Shown here piece by piece: positions 57,212-64,000 of a stretch of DNA of 64,000 nucleotides; the stretch's first letter is position 1, and each line of letters starts with the position of its first letter. A program made the position numbers and the translations under genes. This DNA comes from an uncultured Acidobacteriota bacterium (lineage in GTDB: Bacteria; Acidobacteriota; Blastocatellia; Pyrinomonadales; Pyrinomonadaceae): NCBI GenBank assembly GCA_937873515.1, contig CALMYB010000017.1, forward strand, positions 1 through 64,000, written 5' to 3'. The notes beneath the pieces were generated by a model that had not been told where the DNA came from, did no database searches, and saw only the letters and a list, made by a program, of their open reading frames with translations.

Positions 57212-57247
57212 AAATGCACGAAATGCACGAAATGCACAAAATGCACA
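57212..57247. repeat. Four-copy 9-bp tandem repeat
   Basis: Four units of AAATGCACG/A (57212-57220, 57221-57229, 57230-57238, 57239-57247), followed by a degenerate fifth (GAATGCCGC). Spacing is too short and the unit too small for a CRISPR array. It looks like slippage-type microsatellite expansion. Confidence 0.8.
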
Positions 57248-57364
57248 GAATGCCGCAAGCCCGCAGGTTAGTAAGCGCGCAACACTCAACGTTGCCAGTC
57301 AGAACCGGGAGCGATAGCGACTGGGCTCCTACATTCCGCATCTCTGTATTCGGAAGACCCAGTC

Positions 57365-57380
57365 GGCGGCTAAAGCCGCC
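57365..57380. repeat. GC-rich inverted repeat, copy 2
   Basis: GGCGGC (57365-57370) and GCCGCC (57375-57380) around TAAA, sharing its arms with the repeat at 56625-56639. A dispersed REP-like element is possible. Confidence 0.5.
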
Positions 57381-57746
57381 TCCTGGATGAATGTTGAGCT
57401 TGGCACGGTCGGGACCCGTTTGCGTTCTTTGCAACACTTGGGGACTTATGATCCAAGAACCCCGACCCCATTGCCAAAGGGCAAGCCCACTCGATTGTGG
57501 ATTCCAGCCGACAACCGTTTCCCGAAGGACCGGGATGACGGAGACGGTGCCGACAGCATTATCGAACCCAGAAGTGGCGACCTTTACTGGAATATCTTGA
57601 CAATTTGTGCCGACTGAGATAACTATTTGGTATTCACGCAAATTGATTCGAGGTTTTGGCTTCCGCAAGCGATCCATTTCCGAACGCGGCGAACTTCCCA
57701 TATCGGAAATATCTGGTCTTGAAGGGTTGTGGAGTAGCAGGATCGT

Positions 57747-59198
57747 ATGGACGTGAGAAAGTGTTTTGTTAGTTGTCTTGCTCTTTGTCTTGGGTGTTCA
57801 CTGACCGCGACGGCTCAGAATGTCGTAAGCGTAAAGTCACAAAACTTCTGCGGAATGGAGGCCGCGATGGCTCGTCTTTCGCCCGAGCAGCGTAAGGCGA
57901 TGCTTGACTCTGCGATCCGGCCTCTTGCTCCGGCGGCCGAGATACTGCTTTACCTGCACTTTCCGCCGGCCGGAGGGACGTTGATCAGGCCGGGAAATGC
58001 CAATTCCACTGGGTTCATTTCACCCATTGTGCCAGGAAATAGGATATGTCCCGCGTCAAGCTTGACTCAGGCTCAGAAGGACCGCGTAGTCGAACAAGTG
58101 AACGAAGACTTTTCTCCGTTCAATATTCGGGTAACGATCGACTATCAGGAATTCCTAAATTATCCATTCGCCCAAAAGCTGATCCACATCATCACCACAA
58201 CTCCGCAAGTGATCGGACAGGGAAGCGGAACCGGAGGCGTCGCGCCTTTTATTGGGATTGGGACCTTGATGCCATCGAACCCTTCGTTCAGCTTCGCGAC
58301 CGCTCTCGGCGACGACCCGTTTTATGTCGCGAATGTTGTTTCGCATGAAGTTGGCCATACCCTTGGTTTGGCCCATCAGTCCTTGTACAACGATTCGTGC
58401 TCCCTTCTAACTGAGTATCATCCGAATATCGGGACGGGCCCGTTGTCCTTCAGCATCATTATGGGAGATGCAACAGATCCGGGGATATCAAATTGGTATT
58501 CGCAGGAGTGTTCACATCCAACTTATGGCACGCCGCTACACGATTTTGAGGTGATCAGCAGCCAGGTCGTACTAAAAGCTGATGAGTTCCCAGAAGTACC
58601 CGGTTCAACGCCGCTTGCCCCGGCCGTAACGCTCCCGGTGAGCGGCATCCTGGGCCAGGCGGGTGATGCGGATGTTATTCGCGTCGAGCTTCCAGCGGAC
58701 GGCACTCTGCTGGTAACCACCGATAATATCGACGTGGAAGTTTCCACTTTTGAAACGGATGGCACCCCGATCGCAACGTTCAACGATCCTGAACTGCCCA
58801 TCGTGTTCTTCCCCGTGACCGCAGGGCCAAAGGACGTTCGCATTCGAGCTGCGAGCAACGCGAATATGGACGCGCAATTCATGACGGGTTCATACACGCT
58901 GCAGGAACGCTTGGTACCGACAGCGGCTTCGGTTTCGGTCAGCGGTCTTGTGGCGAGCTATGGCGGTGCCCCGATCTACGGCGCTGTCCTAAAACTCACC
59001 GGGCCGGCCGGCATCGTTGGAATTGCCCGCTCGAATCCGTTCGGCTATTTTCACATCGAGAACGTGCCGTCCGGCGGGAATTATGTGATCGAGACACGGC
59101 ACAAATTGTACCAATTCCAACCAGTGCTCATTGATGTGGGCGACGAGATATCCGGCCTCAATATCGTATCGAACGCGACGGAATTGACCCAAAGATAG
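57747..59198 (+). CDS. Secreted metzincin-type zinc metalloprotease
   Basis: 483 aa. Signal peptide with CLALCLGCSLTATAQ (cleavage near residue 24). The catalytic domain shows the metzincin zinc site HEVGHTLGLAH (His-Glu-x2-His-x2-Gly-x2-His) around residue 200, with ITIMG/SIIMGDA downstream as a possible Met-turn. Residues ~300-390 look like a pre-peptidase C-terminal (PPC) domain (GQAGDADVIRVELPADGTLL), and the last ~80 resemble a carboxypeptidase-regulatory-like domain (GGAPIYGAVLKLTG, FGYFHIENVPSGGNY). Probably degrades extracellular protein. A terminator follows at 59234. Confidence 0.85.
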   Translation: MDVRKCFVSCLALCLGCSLTATAQNVVSVKSQNFCGMEAAMARLSPEQRKAMLDSAIRPLAPAAEILLYLHFPPAGGTLIRPGNANSTGFISPIVPGNRICPASSLTQAQKDRVVEQVNEDFSPFNIRVTIDYQEFLNYPFAQKLIHIITTTPQVIGQGSGTGGVAPFIGIGTLMPSNPSFSFATALGDDPFYVANVVSHEVGHTLGLAHQSLYNDSCSLLTEYHPNIGTGPLSFSIIMGDATDPGISNWYSQECSHPTYGTPLHDFEVISSQVVLKADEFPEVPGSTPLAPAVTLPVSGILGQAGDADVIRVELPADGTLLVTTDNIDVEVSTFETDGTPIATFNDPELPIVFFPVTAGPKDVRIRAASNANMDAQFMTGSYTLQERLVPTAASVSVSGLVASYGGAPIYGAVLKLTGPAGIVGIARSNPFGYFHIENVPSGGNYVIETRHKLYQFQPVLIDVGDEISGLNIVSNATELTQR

Positions 59199-59233
59199 CC
59201 TCACGCCGGACATCGCTCCTCCAGAGAAGAAAA

Positions 59234-59270
59234 GCTGCCGGAAGATGGTCTCTTCGCGGCAGCATTTTTT
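59234..59270 (+). terminator. Rho-independent terminator after the metzincin gene
   Basis: GCTGCCG-GAAGA (59234-59245) pairs with TCTTCG-CGGCAGC (59251-59263) with one bulge, followed by A and six T (59265-59270). It lies 35 bp past the stop. Confidence 0.8.
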
Positions 59271-59361
59271 CAGTCGTGTGGCTTGGCATGATTCGAGCAT
59301 TCGGCGTCTTGATCCTTAGCCAAGCACTTTGTTCGGCCCTTCAGTTGACCAAGATGCTCGA

Positions 59362-60405
59362 TCATCTGTCATTGCGTTTCCAAGGAGGCTTCCCGCGCAA
59401 AATGTTGGAAAATGCGGTCGTTGGAGTTAACAGGCTCCGAAACGCCTTCACGAAGAAACTGTCCGAACGAAATTTACGTTCGATCCAGTTCTTCAATATG
59501 TAGTTGTCAACCGTGTCTTCAAGTATGACGACAGCGGTTCCGGTCGTTGGTGTGATCACAAGATCAACAAATGCCATCGGACTCTTACCATTTTTCATGT
59601 GCAGGCCGACATTTCCGATCGACGCTTCGCTGAATGGGCCCAACTCGAATTGTGTGCTCCATGCCGCAGACCAAACAAAGGCTTTCAGCCGGCTTTCCCA
59701 ATAATCGGAGGAGCCGAACTTCGCATTACGCGCTATCTTGCTGTTGTTAACGAATATACGTCCGGTGACGCCGCCTTGCAGCGGATGCGCTATATAGTTG
59801 ATGAAGGCGCTGTCGCCGTCATCCCAACCTCGCAGGTGCTTCACAGAACGGCCCCAATCTTTGAAAAATGGCCCGCCAAGCTCACGCTGGGTCCTGGATT
59901 GCGTCAAGCGGAACGAATGCTGGATGCCCAGGAAGATAAATGACTGAGCCATTGCTCCATTCCAATTGAAATTTTCGCTGTCACCGTCGATATCTTCCTT
60001 CTTGTTCTTGGCCTTGTCACTATTCTGCTTTGCCAACGGTTCGCGCCATTCATTGTGCCGTCCGAACGTCTGTACGGCATCATCTGCGACCGATCCCGAG
60101 TGAAGGTCCGGCGGGATATAACCATCAGGGCGACGACCGAACAATTCGTCGGATCCGATGTCCGCTTGTCCATACGGGATCTTGTCCGCCGGCGGATCGT
60201 TAGAGACGGAATTGATCTGAAAAGAGAGTTCCCTCTGCTGCATTCCTATTGGCCGCGTCTGAGCGGCCGTGTTAATGACGGTCGAGAGCAGACAAACGAG
60301 GAGAGCTGCCAAAACGCACGGCATCCAAGGGCCTGCGTTTAGAAACTGGCGGCCGGATGGTCCGATGGTTGATGCGACTTGCTGCAAGCTCTGTGAGAAA
60401 CTCAT
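59362..60405 (-). CDS. Exported protein of unknown function
   Basis: 347 aa. A hydrophobic segment (PCVLAALLVCLLSTVINTAA, ~residues 28-47) serves as signal peptide or anchor, then a charged, disordered stretch (DKAKNKKEDIDGDSENF). The C-terminal ~200 residues contain many aromatic and Gly residues (SFIFLGIQHSFRL, AFINYIAHPLQGGVTGRI, AAWSTQFELGPFSEASIGN), recalling outer-membrane beta-strand proteins, but no family is recognised with confidence. The ATG at 60405 is used; the frame is open to 60585, but that extension would overlap the tRNA terminator and tRNA-Arg gene. Confidence 0.6.
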   Translation of the reverse strand: MSFSQSLQQVASTIGPSGRQFLNAGPWMPCVLAALLVCLLSTVINTAAQTRPIGMQQRELSFQINSVSNDPPADKIPYGQADIGSDELFGRRPDGYIPPDLHSGSVADDAVQTFGRHNEWREPLAKQNSDKAKNKKEDIDGDSENFNWNGAMAQSFIFLGIQHSFRLTQSRTQRELGGPFFKDWGRSVKHLRGWDDGDSAFINYIAHPLQGGVTGRIFVNNSKIARNAKFGSSDYWESRLKAFVWSAAWSTQFELGPFSEASIGNVGLHMKNGKSPMAFVDLVITPTTGTAVVILEDTVDNYILKNWIERKFRSDSFFVKAFRSLLTPTTAFSNILRGKPPWKRNDR

Positions 60406-60481
60406 TTCCACACGATCTCCGTGGTCCCGAACTTTGGCTAGAAGACTAACCGAATGTGGATATTTTCTAGGGAGATTCCGC

Positions 60482-60523
60482 AAAAACCGACAGCTGCCTT
60501 TTATGCAGCTGTGAGTAGTCGGT
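60482..60523 (-). terminator. Rho-independent terminator of tRNA-Arg
   Basis: Inner stem ACAGCTGC (60490-60497) / GCAGCTGT (60505-60512) extended outward by ACCGA/TCGGT-type pairs with a bulge, and on the minus strand a run of five T (60482-60486). It lies 10 bp after the tRNA 3' end. Confidence 0.75.
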
Positions 60524-60532
60524 AAAAGCTTA

Positions 60533-60609
60533 TGGTACACCCGGCATGATTCGAACATGCGACCTCTTGATTCGTAGTCAAGCACTCTATCCAGCTGAGC
60601 TACGGGTGC
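60533..60609 (-). tRNA. tRNA-Arg (anticodon ACG)
   Basis: Minus-strand 77-nt cloverleaf with CCA encoded at 60533-60535. Acceptor GCACCCG (from 60609) pairs with CGGGTGT; the anticodon arm is CTTGA-CTACGAA-TCAAG, giving anticodon ACG (read as ICG for CGU/CGC/CGA codons). The T loop reads TTCGAAT with CATG arms. A terminator follows at 60482. Confidence 0.95.
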
Positions 60610-60668
60610 ACAAAGGCGAACAGATAGACTACATATCTGAGGATGCTTATGTCAAGAATGCGACCTCA

Positions 60669-61652
60669 CTATCGAGCGAAATAGCCGGTCCTGGTCCGTG
60701 ATATGAGGTCCGGGACGGCGACATCGACCTTGATGGAATGCCACTTACCATCCCGCTTGTCGCTGGCCGGTTGGTAGTCGATCGTGTAAAGCGTTCTCAG
60801 ATCGGCCGCGACCTCAGCGTACAGACGCCCCATGTCTTCGAGTCGATTTATAGTTCTGATCGTCGCTCCGGTCCGCTGTGCCAAGAAGGCAAAGCGTTCG
60901 CGGGCGGCGCGGAACATCGCGATCTGTCTTGGCGTAGGGTCCGCGAGTTTCGCAGGGTCGCCGGTCGGCAGGGCAAGCGGATAGATGGACACTCCCAATT
61001 TGTCCGACTTGCTGAGGATTTCGTTCAAGGGGCCGTAAGAATCCGGGCCGATCGCGTCGGTCACCTTGTCGTCCGCCATAGACGCGAGCATGTCCCGATC
61101 GGACGATTGTGCGACGCTGTCAACGCCATCAGAAAGTACAATGATCGCCTTTCGCCGTCCCTTTTCGGCGGACAGCTTGCGAAGAGCAAAGTCCAGGGCC
61201 TCGTAAAGTCTCGTTTTTCCCCGGCCATTCGAGGCGTCGATCGAATGAAGGATCGTCTTGCCGTCGGTGGTGAAGTCGTTTCGTAGGTTTATGCGGTCGT
61301 AGAACTCGACCACGGCGACGCGGTCGTCCGGTCCCAACGCATAAACGAAGCGATTTGCGGCCTGTTTAAGGACCTGCCTGAATGGCAGCGTAGAGCCACT
61401 CATATCGAGCATCAGGACGACACTGAATGGCGCGGTAGAAGGCTCAAACCCAATGATCCTTTGCTTTACACCGTCTTCATAGACGGTGAATGACGTGCGC
61501 TCGAGGTCAGTAATGGGCCGGCCTTGGCGGTCAACGACGCCCACATTCAGGCGGACGATCGTCGATTCGACGCTGATCGGGTCGTCGATCTGGGCCGCGG
61601 CCGCGGCCGTGAAAATTGCGAGAAGGGCCAAAATGAGCGCAAGGCGACACAT
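60669..61652 (-). CDS. Secreted VWFA-domain protein, Acidobacteria type
   Basis: 327 aa. Signal peptide LALILALLAIFTAAAAAQ (cleavage near residue 20). Then an N-terminal beta domain typical of the acidobacterial VWFA-related family (VRLNVGVVDRQGRPITDL, FTVYEDGVKQRIIGFE) and the VWFA domain with MIDAS motif LDMSGSTLPF and further Asp in VLSDGVDSV. The C-terminal LRTLYTIDYQPASDKRDGKW is also characteristic. Such proteins bind metal ions and partners at the cell surface; the function here is unknown. The family is strongly enriched in Acidobacteriota. Confidence 0.88.
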   Translation of the reverse strand: MCRLALILALLAIFTAAAAAQIDDPISVESTIVRLNVGVVDRQGRPITDLERTSFTVYEDGVKQRIIGFEPSTAPFSVVLMLDMSGSTLPFRQVLKQAANRFVYALGPDDRVAVVEFYDRINLRNDFTTDGKTILHSIDASNGRGKTRLYEALDFALRKLSAEKGRRKAIIVLSDGVDSVAQSSDRDMLASMADDKVTDAIGPDSYGPLNEILSKSDKLGVSIYPLALPTGDPAKLADPTPRQIAMFRAARERFAFLAQRTGATIRTINRLEDMGRLYAEVAADLRTLYTIDYQPASDKRDGKWHSIKVDVAVPDLISRTRTGYFAR

Positions 61653-61738
61653 AAATAAATACTAACACTCAGATGTTCTGAAAGTTAGAATCGCTTGCTG
61701 CAAAAAACAAAACTGAAGCCCGGCCGCGAGCGTGCATT

Positions 61739-62887
61739 CTACTTTGACCGTTGCCTTGCAGTGTTGATCGCGGAGTTATAGAAACTCAGCACGCGGCTGT
61801 CGTAGTCGCTGAAGAAGCTATGGTTAGCGTAAGACGACCCAAGTATGGTAGAAATGCCCGAAATATAAGGGGAATACTGCGACGGGATGACGGATTGCCA
61901 GTTGGTATTTCTCGGGTTGTCGATAAGGAAGTCACGGCCGTCGAGAAAGCCGCCATTCTTCAGAGCGTTGTAGATGTTACGTGAATCTGCTTCGGTAAGG
62001 TTTGCGAGCCGCCAAAATCTCTCCGGGTAAACCGGGGTTGCAGGATGAAGGTTGAAACTTGCCATGATCCCGCGTTGCTGAAGGCTAACAGCCTGGTCGT
62101 GCGCGCGTTGGTTGCCTTCAGGCCCGACCAGATCCTCATCGTCGTTGACCGCCGAGCAGAATATCGTCGGCACTGTAGTTAACGGCATTATTGAGTTCAC
62201 GCCGAACCCGATATAGATGGCCGCCGCCTTGAAGTTCAGGTAATAAGCGGCCACCGAGGAGAACACGCCGCCGCGCGAAGTGCCTTGAGCAACGATCGGA
62301 TCATTTGCCGAGATAATTCCGCGTTGCTGGAAGCTTGTGATCACTGCCTGAATATTTGTCAGGTCCGGGTTATTCGGCGGCGGCAGGAAACTCCAGAATC
62401 CATTGACGCGATCCGTGCTGTCAAGAGCGATGATCCCGTATCCGGCCGCAACAGCGTCGTTCGAAAAAATGCGGCTTTCAATGCTTGAAAGAGTCGATTG
62501 GGCGCTGCCGCCCGATCCATGGAAACGAAAAATGATGCCGACACGTTTCGGCGGGATATAGTAAAGGACGTCAACGCCGTTGATAGTCTCTTCGGTAAGA
62601 CTCCAGGAAGGCGCCGGCTTATAAGTTGCGGTTAACGCGATATTTTTGCTCAGCGGATTTACGAAGGATGCCGCCGATGTCGGGTCCTCAACTAGCGTGG
62701 TGTCGCCGATCCATCTATCGAATACCATGTTAGGGGGATTCGGATCCGCCCAAATATTCACACGTTGCTCGCGGACGCGAACAGTCGATCTGCTTCCGTT
62801 CGTTACGGTCAGGTTCGTCTGTGCCGATATGGCCGCAGCAAATGTGAGGAAAAGTAGAGGCATCAATGAACGAGAACGGTACATCAT
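61739..62887 (-). CDS. Secreted alpha/beta-hydrolase-fold protein with InlB B-repeat-like domain
   Basis: 382 aa. Signal peptide LMPLLFLTFAAAISAQ (cleavage near residue 23). Residues ~25-110 resemble a divergent InlB B-repeat (VFDRWIGDTTLVEDPTSA, IALTATY). The remaining part is an alpha/beta-hydrolase with oxyanion-type RFHGSGGSAQ, nucleophile elbow AQGTSRGGVFSS (Gly-Thr-Ser-Arg-Gly) and a possible late His in YANHSFF. It may be a polysaccharide or lipid esterase, or a PHB-depolymerase-like enzyme. The start at the double ATG (62887) fits the signal peptide; no ribosome site stands out. Same strand as the VWFA gene, 86 bp upstream of it. Confidence 0.75.
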   Translation of the reverse strand: MMYRSRSLMPLLFLTFAAAISAQTNLTVTNGSRSTVRVREQRVNIWADPNPPNMVFDRWIGDTTLVEDPTSAASFVNPLSKNIALTATYKPAPSWSLTEETINGVDVLYYIPPKRVGIIFRFHGSGGSAQSTLSSIESRIFSNDAVAAGYGIIALDSTDRVNGFWSFLPPPNNPDLTNIQAVITSFQQRGIISANDPIVAQGTSRGGVFSSVAAYYLNFKAAAIYIGFGVNSIMPLTTVPTIFCSAVNDDEDLVGPEGNQRAHDQAVSLQQRGIMASFNLHPATPVYPERFWRLANLTEADSRNIYNALKNGGFLDGRDFLIDNPRNTNWQSVIPSQYSPYISGISTILGSSYANHSFFSDYDSRVLSFYNSAINTARQRSK

Positions 62888-63132
62888 AGGAGAATTGGAC
62901 GTTTTTGAGTTGTCGAAAGTCCAAATTTCGGCTGCGACGTTTAACGAGCCTCTCTCAGACGGCGTTAGGCAGATCGTGAAGGGCTCTATTTGCATCGCGG
63001 AGCGAGCGGGATGCTTAGCGAAAAAATCAGTATTTCCCCCCGAAACCTAAAAAAGGGTCTTAACATACGCCTTGTTTTCTAATATACTTATCTGTCTGAC
63101 AAAAGGTCACGTTAGCAGTCAACTTGCGTGGA

Positions 63133-63645
63133 ATGCAGCTACTTTTTCGCCCAAAATTCTGTGCCAACTGCGGAGAAAAGGTTGTGCGTGATGACTGGCA
63201 TATTTGGACAAGCGGTCGATTTTGCGAACTTTGCGAAACAGAGTTTCAGGGTCGCGAGATAGCATGGCGAGCGGCGTGTGTCGGTGCGGTTCTGTTGGCG
63301 GCGGCGGTAGGTTTTGCTTTTGTCGCTCCGGCGAAACCGGTCGAAACGAGACTAGTTGCCGCGGGCACGTCCCCGACGGCACCAAAGGCGCTTCTAAGCA
63401 AAACGGAATCAGCGAAACTTCCTGCAAACCAGGCCAAGGAGCAAGTAGCAGAGCGGCAAACATCTCAAGCGACCCCGACGCAAGAACAAAAGCCTGAGGT
63501 GACCGCATCGGAGCCGACATATATGTGCGGTGCCGAAACCAAGAAGGGAACGCCGTGCACCCGCAGGGTCAAGGGAAACGTTAGATGCTGGCAGCACCGC
63601 GGAATGCCCGCGATCGTGAGTGCCGAAAAATTGCGGGTAGAGTAG
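63133..63645 (+). CDS. Membrane protein with two cysteine-rich zinc-binding-type modules
   Basis: 170 aa. An N-terminal zinc-ribbon-like module (FCANCGEKV, RFCELCETEF, two CxxC pairs), one membrane helix (AACVGAVLLAAAVGFAFVA), a Pro/Thr/Ala/Lys-rich spacer and a C-terminal Cys-His cluster (YMCGAETKKGTPCTRRV then RCWQHRG). The C-terminal motif occurs as a stand-alone small domain in many bacteria (DUF-type; exact family not certain). Function unknown. The ATG at 63133 is used; a TTG nine bases earlier is possible. It precedes a serine/threonine kinase gene by 64 bp. Confidence 0.7.
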   Translation: MQLLFRPKFCANCGEKVVRDDWHIWTSGRFCELCETEFQGREIAWRAACVGAVLLAAAVGFAFVAPAKPVETRLVAAGTSPTAPKALLSKTESAKLPANQAKEQVAERQTSQATPTQEQKPEVTASEPTYMCGAETKKGTPCTRRVKGNVRCWQHRGMPAIVSAEKLRVE

Positions 63646-63709
63646 TTCCGTCTGATAATTTGTTGTTTAATCTTAGGTATAAGTCGGTAAGTCGCCGACC
63701 AATGACGAA

Positions 63710-64000
63710 ATGAATCCGTTGTCCCCAAATACGATGATCCAGGATCGCTACCTGGTCGTTCACTTGATCGGTAAAGGCGGAATGGGCGAGGTGTATCTTG
63801 CTGTCGATCAACGGCTCGGTAGTGCCGTCGCCTTAAAGCGGACGAGTTATGCCAGCGATCCGGCTCTTGCCGGTGCATTTGAGCGCGAAGCCAGGATACT
63901 TGCCCGCCTTCGTCATCCGGTTCTCCCTAAGGTCAGCGATCATTTTGTTGATGGCGGAAATCAATATCTGGTGATGGAGCACATCGCCGGCGACGACCTT
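63710..64000 (+). CDS. Serine/threonine protein kinase, cut by right edge
   Basis: The first 97 codons run open to the right edge. The N-lobe of a Hanks-type kinase is clear: glycine loop IGKGGMGEVYLA, Lys in AVALKRT, the C-helix Glu in FEREARILARLRHP and the hinge YLVMEHIAGDDL. The catalytic loop and C-terminal part lie outside the window, so domain content and membrane anchoring cannot be judged. The ATG at 63710 starts just before the kinase domain. Confidence 0.9.
   Translation, partial: MNPLSPNTMIQDRYLVVHLIGKGGMGEVYLAVDQRLGSAVALKRTSYASDPALAGAFEREARILARLRHPVLPKVSDHFVDGGNQYLVMEHIAGDDL

Larger units (their letters stand above)
56333..57746. other. 1.4 kb non-coding, repeat-rich region
   Basis: No gene is supported here: the open frames on both strands are short, low-complexity and lack ribosome sites or recognisable domains. 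The DNA holds several GC-rich inverted repeats (for example 56538-56559, 56570-56586, 56625-56639, 57061-57075, 57365-57380), a repeated AGTCAGAACC (56531-56540 and 57297-57306), a GGAACA-rich patch near 56433-56462 and a 9-bp tandem repeat (57212-57247). The composition suggests decayed intergenic sequence with dispersed REP-like elements. Confidence 0.6.

Noticed and set aside
57212-57247. CRISPR-like repeat
   Set aside because: Nine-base units with no spacers; a simple tandem repeat.
57403-57426. Second sigma-54-like site (TGGCAC followed by TTGC)
   Set aside because: Spacing between GG and GC is far larger than 10 bases.
57129-57701. Possible 190-aa minus-strand gene
   Set aside because: Cys/Ile-rich product arises from the tandem repeat; no ribosome site, domain or codon bias like the neighbours.
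60406-60585. N-terminal extension of the unknown exported protein
   Set aside because: It runs through the tRNA terminator and into the tRNA-Arg gene, and the signal segment lies downstream.

Overview
The window reads as chromosomal DNA of an Acidobacteriota bacterium, most likely class Blastocatellia (inference). The evidence is the Acidobacteria-type VWFA secreted protein at 60.7-61.7 kb, the moderate-to-high GC, the many secreted peptidases, and the mix of Gram-negative traits (Psd/PssA, O-antigen-ligase-like protein, HtrA). No insertion sequence, prophage, CRISPR array or rRNA was seen. One tRNA gene (Arg, anticodon ACG) is present.

Left part (0-11.2 kb): a NYN/OST-HTH protein cut by the left edge, then an amino-sugar catabolic cluster. 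An AgaS-type isomerase/deaminase points left. Pointing right are a PfkB kinase, a class II tagatose-bisphosphate-type aldolase, a sodium:solute symporter, an amidohydrolase, a secreted GH20 hexosaminidase, CutC and a LacC/FruK-type kinase. The set could release, import and degrade GalNAc or GlcNAc down to triose phosphates.

11.2-17 kb (minus strand): the polyamine genes speA, a deoxyhypusine-synthase-like gene and speB, followed by an HtrA protease. 16.9-19.4 kb: a consensus sigma-54 promoter drives a type IV pilin-like gene and an unrecognised membrane protein, closed by a terminator. 19.5-27.4 kb: M28 peptidase, endonuclease III, a TPR/carbohydrate-binding-like protein with an O-antigen-ligase-like protein, psd-pssA, a small membrane protein and a ZIP transporter.

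27.5-43.4 kb: a compact division and cell wall (dcw) cluster: rsmH, ftsL, ftsI, murF, mraY, murD, ftsW, murG, murC, ftsQ, ftsA, ftsZ, then pdxA. mraZ, murE, murB and ddl are not in it. 43.5-54.1 kb: a response regulator, valS, two small exported proteins, nadC, a CPBP protease and an NtrY/NtrX-like pair. 54.1-64 kb: an M3 peptidase, a 1.4 kb non-coding stretch rich in inverted and tandem repeats, a metzincin protease, an unknown exported protein, tRNA-Arg, a VWFA protein, an esterase-like protein, a small zinc-binding-type protein and the start of a Ser/Thr kinase cut by the right edge.

No clearly new system was identified. The best leads are the amino-sugar cluster with two PfkB kinases and no recognisable deacetylase, the DHS-like enzyme in a polyamine operon, the sigma-54 pilin unit with its unknown partner, and the reduced dcw cluster with a long leader.
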